Assembly (NCBI GenBank): GCA_021234155.1
Contig: JAJEKV010000077.1
Span: forward strand, 1,597,012 to 1,661,011
DNA length: 64,000 nt
Reading direction: 5' to 3'
From: Isoetes taiwanensis
Lineage: Eukaryota > Streptophyta > Lycopodiopsida > Isoetales > Isoetaceae
Positions 57,048 through 64,000 of the stretch are shown one piece after another (position 1 is the first letter of the stretch; each line of letters begins with the position of its first letter). The notes under the pieces were generated by a model. The model saw only the letters and a program-made list of their open reading frames with translations. It ran no database searches and was not told the DNA's origin. The position numbers were made by a program, and so were the translations under genes.

Positions 57048-57761
57048 AATGCGTAAATTAAGTATCAGTGTATCAGTCATATAGGCACCTTGTGATGAAG
57101 ATGCCTGAGAGCTGGCCTGACATTATGTGGTGGCAAGTCGAACTGTGAGACCTGAACCTCTATATCAACACAATAGTTTGTGTTAGTCTGCATAGAGATT
57201 TCAGCGGTATCCACCACAGTGGGGTGGCCTCAGGCTCAAATGCATGTAATGAAGCACCTGCACTCTCCACACCATGATGCAATCGAAACCGCACGAAGTC
57301 CTTCAAGAATCGGGTAAGAATCGCCCCAACGCCCAATGCAGATAGGGAGAGATGTGGCCGCTGCTTCCTCCCTCGCAATAGCATACATATGGTAAGGTAA
57401 GAAAGCTGTTAAACCCAATTCTAATAGGCTATTGTGGCCCAAAGAGAGAGGAAGGCAAATCCGTAGGAGCGGCTGGTGCCTGTCCATGAAGTTAGGCACG
57501 AGATCGGGAGCTCAAAGGATGTGGTGGCAGTTGTGGGAGCAAAGACTCCATTGTTGGTCATTGTTTATCCCCGGCCATCCGCACTCCAAAGCACAGGTTG
57601 TTGGCTGTCCTGTGCTCATAGAGGGAAAAAAAAGGGAACTGAATTGACCTGGGGCCTAGGGCCTGTGGGGGAAAGCTGTTGTAGAAACCAAAGCCACAGG
57701 GTACAAGGTCGGTGATGCAAGAGAGAACAAGATCATTTTCTGGTCCCCTATTCTCAAGTAT
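57048..57761. other. Region left of the LTR, no gene
   Basis: Short frames only. The sequence just left of 57762 does not resemble the tRNA-Met primer site found in the related elements, so it is more likely flanking DNA than element interior. Confidence 0.4.
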
Positions 57762-59851
57762 TGTGATGTCCCCTGCTCCTATACGACTCCCTCAAGTCGT
57801 ATACAAGCTAGGAGCTTGCCCTCCGATAGCCGGCTTGCCTCGGAGGTCGTCCACTCATCACCGACCGGGTTGGTGGCACCCTGACTCGGCGGGGAGACGC
57901 GGACGTGTCATTGCTCCTTCTCCCTTGGGAGCTACCTAGTTGCGGAAGCATAATAAAGAATTATCATTAGAACTCTATATACTCACCGTCACCTTAGCAG
58001 GTGACTCCACCACGCTCCATTCCCTAAACACAACACATTAACATAAGGAAAGTCCTACCCGGGGTTCGCACTTTAGGGTTGACCGGCTAGTCTTGGTCTC
58101 CGGGTCATTGCGCACGGTATAAACACTGTGAATTTGGTTGGCAAAAGGAAGATGGCCGTTGGGTAGTCCACTCCATCCGCCCCTCTTGTGCATACTTTGC
58201 AGAGTGGGTTGATAAGTCTTGGGACTTGAGCCGTAGCTCTGTGGATGTAGCCAAGGGGCCAATAATGAAGTTACATCTCCGTGGTCCGACAGAGCAGTGT
58301 AGGATTCCTCCCTCCAAGGGCGCCATGCTATTCATGGGTAGTCGAGGGCTTACCACCGCCCGTGAGATACAACTTAATCCAATTGGAGGATACTCACCAA
58401 CCTCTACCAGAGGGTTTCCGCCCCCACCCTCTACAAGGGGTTCCTCAGAATACCCAAGAAAAGTGTCCCGGTAGCCTAAGCACTATCGACCCCCACCCCC
58501 TGGCCCCCTCGTAAATGTAAAACCAAGAACACGCCGCCATTTCGAAAGCACGCAACACAGTCCAACATGGCAACCCACGTCAGAAAACATCGAGGCAATA
58601 GAATGAATCCAACAACAGACCTAACTACTTATGGGCTCGGGTTAGTCCTGTGGGCAGGTCGATAGGTCCAGGGCTCATCATCTACGTGGGAGACTACGCA
58701 TGCGATGGCAGGCAAAGGTCGGAGAGAACAGATCCTGATCCAACCACCCCCTCCCCACACCTTCGATAGGGCCACCACATAATGCGAGGCGGCTCCAGAC
58801 TGGGCTACGGCCAGTTCGCCTCCGCATCGGCCCGGATAAAGCCGTAGTCCCATTCCACCTTCCGATGAGCCAGGATCCAAACCCGATCCGATTCAAGCCA
58901 GAGGCATGCTAGGAGCGCCGTGGGCGATTTAACCTGAACCCGAGGTACTCAGATGATACCCATAGAGTCGCTCCTGGACAGAGGTCCCTTTGCAGCAACT
59001 CACGATCGCTCTGGGTCTTCGACAAATTCCTTCCATTTTCTGCCTCCTTGGAAGGATCCCCGGTGGGTATCCCTCGATGCTACGCCTCAGCATAAGCATC
59101 GCCGCAGCCTGCCATGATGCCTCCTCATGCACCGCGTCTTTGACCACAGGTCCCCCCTCGCTCGCCAGAATCTATCTACTCTAACCTATGGCCATCTAGA
59201 GATCATAGAGCAAGCAGAACTAAAGCTAACCAAGCAATCTGCCCCTTTCAATTCAATTGCCACATCCATAGAATGGAAGTCATCCATCTAACTACAGTAA
59301 TCATCAGGCAAAAGCTGAAATAACTAACCATCCATCTATCAAGATCAGAGAATAACTTGAAATAACAAAACATCAGATGGAGATAAGCTCTCCGAGCTAT
59401 CAAACACAAGAATCCAATCAATCACAAAGAAGCATGACTAAGCTACCAACCTTAATTCGCTCTCCAGAGGCTTCTCTTTCCCCTCACAACTCCAACCTCC
59501 AATTTCTCTCCCAAGACAATCCCTAGCTCTGATTGTCGGCCAGTCCGGCAATCTCCTACCTTCGTCGCTTCCTCGCTTCATCGCCTTCCAACAATTGGCA
59601 AAAACCGGGACTTCTTCACTAGCGCCACTTATCTTGGTGTCGGGCCGTACTTAGCCACGCAGAGGGTTTTGCCAATCGTATAACACCGGGAACGATGGCC
59701 TTTAGGGCACGCAAGGTCACATCGCATGCCGCCACGAAAAGGGCTACATTTTCCACACATGACACTTATTTAAATGATGCTTCCATGTCATTTTTATGAT
59801 TATTGTCATGTTTGGATGTCTGGAAGCCCCTCGTAACACCGGAGTGTTACA
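57762..59851 (-). mobile_element. LTR (about 2.1 kb) related to the chromovirus LTR
   Basis: The plus strand runs from tgtgatgtcccc (57762) to gagtgttaca (59851), so on the minus strand it begins TGTAACACTCC and ends in CACA. It shares with 10184-11100 the landmarks 'gcggaagcataa' (57953) and 'ccactccatccg.ccctc.tgtgcatactttgca' (58170-58205), in the same order and orientation. A purine-rich tract on the minus strand lies immediately to its right, so it should be a 3' LTR with its interior to the right. No gag or pol is found there, so it is a solo or truncated copy. All frames inside are incidental. Confidence 0.75.
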
Positions 59852-60020
59852 CCCTTCCCCCTTCAAAAACTGCCGTCCCTCTACAAGAAATGCACTCTGC
59901 ATCCTTCCCCTTCAAGACCGGCCATCCTTGAGGCTGGTTCACTCTTGCTCTCTTTCCCCTTCAAAAATTTACCTCTCTTCCCCCCTTTAAAAATTTACCT
60001 CTCTTCCCCCTTCAGACTCA
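59852..60020 (-). other. Polypurine-rich tracts beside the LTR
   Basis: On the minus strand, GAAGGGGGAAGGG directly precedes the LTR start, and similar tracts recur several times to 60013 ('cttccccc', 'tttaccctct'-like on plus). The first is the probable polypurine tract; the rest look like local repeats of it. Confidence 0.55.
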
Positions 60021-61199
<1,179 letters not shown>

Positions 61200-61307
61200 A
61201 GTCTTTGTACTATGAATGGGTATGTCACTTATGGTTAATGAAGATCCGGAACTAGTCCAAGCTTAAACGGTCGTAATCTAAAGTTGAGTGTCAAGCATTA
61301 AGTTAGA

Positions 61308-61488
61308 AGAAATCAATATCACGATTGGAAGTTGTATCAATCAACATTGTCATAAAAGTTTCATGTAATTTCATAGTCTTTCTCTCGAACATATACTTGA
61401 GAAATCAATATCACATTGGAAGTTGCATCAATCAACATTGTCATAAAGTTTCATGTAATTGCATAGTCTTTCTCAAACATATAGTTGT
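61308..61488. repeat. About 91-bp tandem repeat, two copies
   Basis: Both copies begin 'agaaatcaatatcac.attgg' (61308 and about 61399) and contain 'catcaatcaacattgtcataaa' and 'catagtctttctc', with a few substitutions and single-base indels. Confidence 0.92.
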
Positions 61489-61559
61489 CTACTACTTAAC
61501 AATCTACAATAAATAATCATAGGTAAATTCTAAAATTCTAATTGTTCAAATCAAATTAA

Positions 61560-62330
61560 GTTGTTCGATAGCAAGTATCATAGCCACTCATTTAAGGGTG
61601 AATATAGTAGTGTCTTTAATGCACATCCTGTTTGAGATTTTACCTTCTCAATTATTTATTTGAAGCTAAATCCCTTGCTTGATAGCTATTCAATGACCAT
61701 CTTGGAATAGGAGTTGAGGACTTGCATTGCAGATTCCACTCCTAATTCTCTTGTTAAAATGCTAATTATGACGTCTCTCAACCAGTTAGAAGATTCTCTA
61801 GCAGTCAAAACCTCACCATTATTCATTAGAACTTCTCCATCCACATAATAAGAAGCTTGTTTCCTAGTCCATAATGTTCTTCCTTTGAAACTTCAAAATT
61901 GCTGGCATTGGTAATTCTCTTTGGACAGCAACTCTACTCAAATAGCATAATAAAACATATTTGGGTCTTGCAATGTTTTTATGGATATACAACGTTGGCG
62001 TTTCAATACTTGACGTACAATATATGCCATGAACCAGTCAATTTTTCTATACTTATCGAAGACCATCACCAATAACCAATATTGTGTGGTTCCTATCCCA
62101 TGACATCTAATCAAGCACTGCGAATTCTAAAGTCCACTGTGTAATTGCACTCGTTGATTACATGAAGGTTGTCGTGCATGTTTGGCAATGTGTAATTCAA
62201 AACTGGGAATGGCACACTCCATCTTTTGACAAATATTTTTATCTTTTTGTTGAAGTCCACTTTCACTGCAAAATCACCTATTGTCATTTTAACATCTACT
62301 AAGGTCTTTTATCCCAAAGGTGCCTAAATC
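61560..62330 (-). pseudogene. Unrecognised decayed coding stretch
   Basis: The minus strand contains consecutive segments that read as protein: IFVKRWSVPFPVLNYTLPN (about 62230), LVMVFDKYRKIDWFMAYIV (about 62060), then SYYVDGEVLMNNGEVLTARE (about 61850-61790) and NWLRDVIISILTRELGVES (about 61780-61730), joined by few stops. The second piece vaguely recalls an integrase core (MVVVD-like) but lacks the defining motifs, so I do not assign a family. It may be a pseudogene or a transposon protein. Confidence 0.4.
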
Positions 62331-62399
62331 TTATGTGCATATTCTTTGCAAACAAACTCGAGGTATTATAAAAAAACATCATGATTGCTTGCTTACAAA

Positions 62400-64000
62400 C
62401 GTGAAGTACAAAAGCATCCGCATAGCGTCATGAGTAAGCACGGTCTCGGTTTTACCTCTGCCAAATTTGTGCAACCAGCTCTAGACTCCAAAGTAACAAC
62501 ATTACTTCATATTACTTCATAAGACACATTTGTCAAAATAGAACGGTTAATAGTACCTCAAAGGACCTTTAGCGAAAAAAACACATAGATTCATAGACTA
62601 TACATGCGCAATCATGAGAAACAACCGTGTACTAATGTAGACCTCTTTTTATAGATGTAAATGCACCAAATTCACGAATTTTCTTCAATTAGTTTTTGTG
62701 AAAGAGAGATGAGCATGAACTTTATGTCTTTGTGGGTCAAAGTGAAAGTATATTAAAAGTTCCAAGAATAAACAATCAAATGAAGTCGCTACTACCGAGA
62801 ACAACAAAACCGTTATACATCGGGGATTGTAAGTCAACATGGTGGAATAAGTTTACTGGACATTCTCAAAAAATCAATTGTGGATTGAGCTATCCGCTTT
62901 GTGGAAGAGCAATTGTTCATCAAGGCATGCAATCCCATTTGTGGCTTTGTTTTTGTTGTAGTACTTTTCGATGCCAAAGCCAAATTAAATAAGGGACCGG
63001 TGCTTGTGTACTTGCCTATGTACGAGGGGAAGCTATCCGCTATCAATCACGATAAACTATTCTATACTTCATTGATTATTAAAGGACATTGTTGGTTCTA
63101 ACATATTGACAAATGGACGATAATTGCTTATCTCGATGTATTACAACTTCACTAGGTGATAGACTTCGAGAACGGGGGCCTTTGCTAGGAACCAAGTAGA
63201 AAGGAGGCATGGCAAAGATGGCTCCAAGTGCAAAAGCAATCGCTGAAAGCAATCAGAACACCACCGCACAAAAATGCTTGAATAGAATGGAATGAGAAAC
63301 AACGTGAGGGCGAAGATCCCGGGTAGCATCCCTGCACAATACGCCCAAAAAATACCGCGAGATAGGACAAAATTAAACCCATCAATAATTATAGCATATT
63401 CACATGTAAATACACCCAATGCCATTGATCTCGCCTTTGATTTCAATAAGTCATGTTCGCACATCATGTAAACAAAGGTGTGCGTGTCTTTGTTGCACTA
63501 TGGGTTGTCCTCACCGGAGCAAAAGTTAGGTTAAAATGAGCTTAAGCAGATTATTCATATGGCAAACTTAGGGCCAACAAAAAGTTTTAATTGTAGATCT
63601 ATATGCATGATTGTTCTCGTGGACATAAAAAAGAAGTTGTATTTTGGAAGATTGAAGTCGTAGCTTGGTCAAGTAAACAAGTTATTGCCGGAAGGTTTAT
63701 GAAATATCATCATTCTGCAAATCAAATAGCGAAGAATGCTTTACATTAGCAAGACTTCCTAAAGATAGAGGATAAAAGGCGTTTTGACTTAAATAATTGG
63801 GAATAAATGCCGCAGAAATGGAAACTATAGTGCCCATAAACATCCACAAGGACAAAGATCCTTCCAAAGATTCCTATTATTAGTCGTTGCCATTGGAGTG
63901 AGTGAATGCCCCGATATGGTTCCTTTGTTTGTTCGGATATGCGCCCCTCAATCTTCCCCATGCTTTCTTCAGACCTCAAGCTTCATTCGTATACTACTAT
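62400..64000. other. Right end of the window, unassigned
   Basis: The plus strand has two overlapping frames at 62732-63101, the second with KLNKGPVLVYLPMYEGKLSA; the minus strand has a hydrophobic 108-aa frame at 63467-63141 with several possible membrane segments, and a 77-aa frame at 63979-63746. None shows a recognisable family or splice structure, and the window ends before context can help. Confidence 0.3.

Noticed and set aside
57712-58880. Several 70-85-aa frames on both strands
   Set aside because: All lie inside the LTR and have no shared motif with known proteins.
61560-62330. Integrase of another LTR element
   Set aside because: One MVFDKYRK-like string recalls the integrase core, but the SDRD and HPQTDGQTE motifs are absent.

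Overview
The window looks like nuclear DNA of a land plant: one intact spliced gene among decayed transposons, with no operons and no bacterial signals. The clearest host gene is a ZFWD protein (two CCCH zinc fingers plus a WD40 propeller, a plant family). The DUF7869-like and HUH-Rep-like fragments make me suspect a fern, lycophyte or bryophyte rather than a flowering plant, but this is inference.

Layout. 910-11815 is a minus-strand Ty3/gypsy chromovirus: 5' LTR 10184-11815, tRNA-Met-type primer site, a pre-gag/gag region whose first ORF begins like a histone H3 tail, decayed protease, RT, RNase H, integrase and chromodomain, polypurine tract, and a truncated 3' LTR. Its 5' LTR ends against (and probably inside) an unrecognised minus-strand gene relic (11816-13088). 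14437-17615 is the ZFWD gene, nine exons, no frameshift. 17.6-21.4 kb is intergenic, with a perfect 64-bp tandem duplication, a plus-strand LTR/primer-site relic and a tRNA-derived SINE.

21436-50266 is a head-to-tail tandem duplication of a ~14.4-kb block (unit A 21436-35918, unit B 35931-50266). Each unit carries four coding tracts: a long minus-strand spliced gene with a GGQHSV motif (M1), a smaller minus-strand spliced gene (M2), a short minus-strand Glu-rich ORF (M3), and a plus-strand gene of the DUF7869 type (P). A further decayed minus-strand coding stretch (M4) lies at the left end. Noncoding parts carry many CACGC..GCGTG palindromes and two similar TATA promoters. AT-rich stretches are almost identical between units while C/G-rich spots differ by clustered indels, so many of the broken frames may be base-calling or assembly errors.

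50.4-64 kb holds further mobile-element remains: a minus-strand HUH-endonuclease (Rep-type, Replitron-like) pseudogene at 53289-54598 with an intact 212-aa ORF beside it, a hAT transposase C-terminal fragment, a 327-bp MITE, a 2.1-kb LTR related to the first element, a (TA)n microsatellite, and unrecognised decayed coding pieces.

Only the ZFWD gene is confidently functional. The points most worth following are the HUH element, the duplicated DUF7869/GGQH block, and the chromovirus that pairs a chromodomain with an H3-tail-like ORF.
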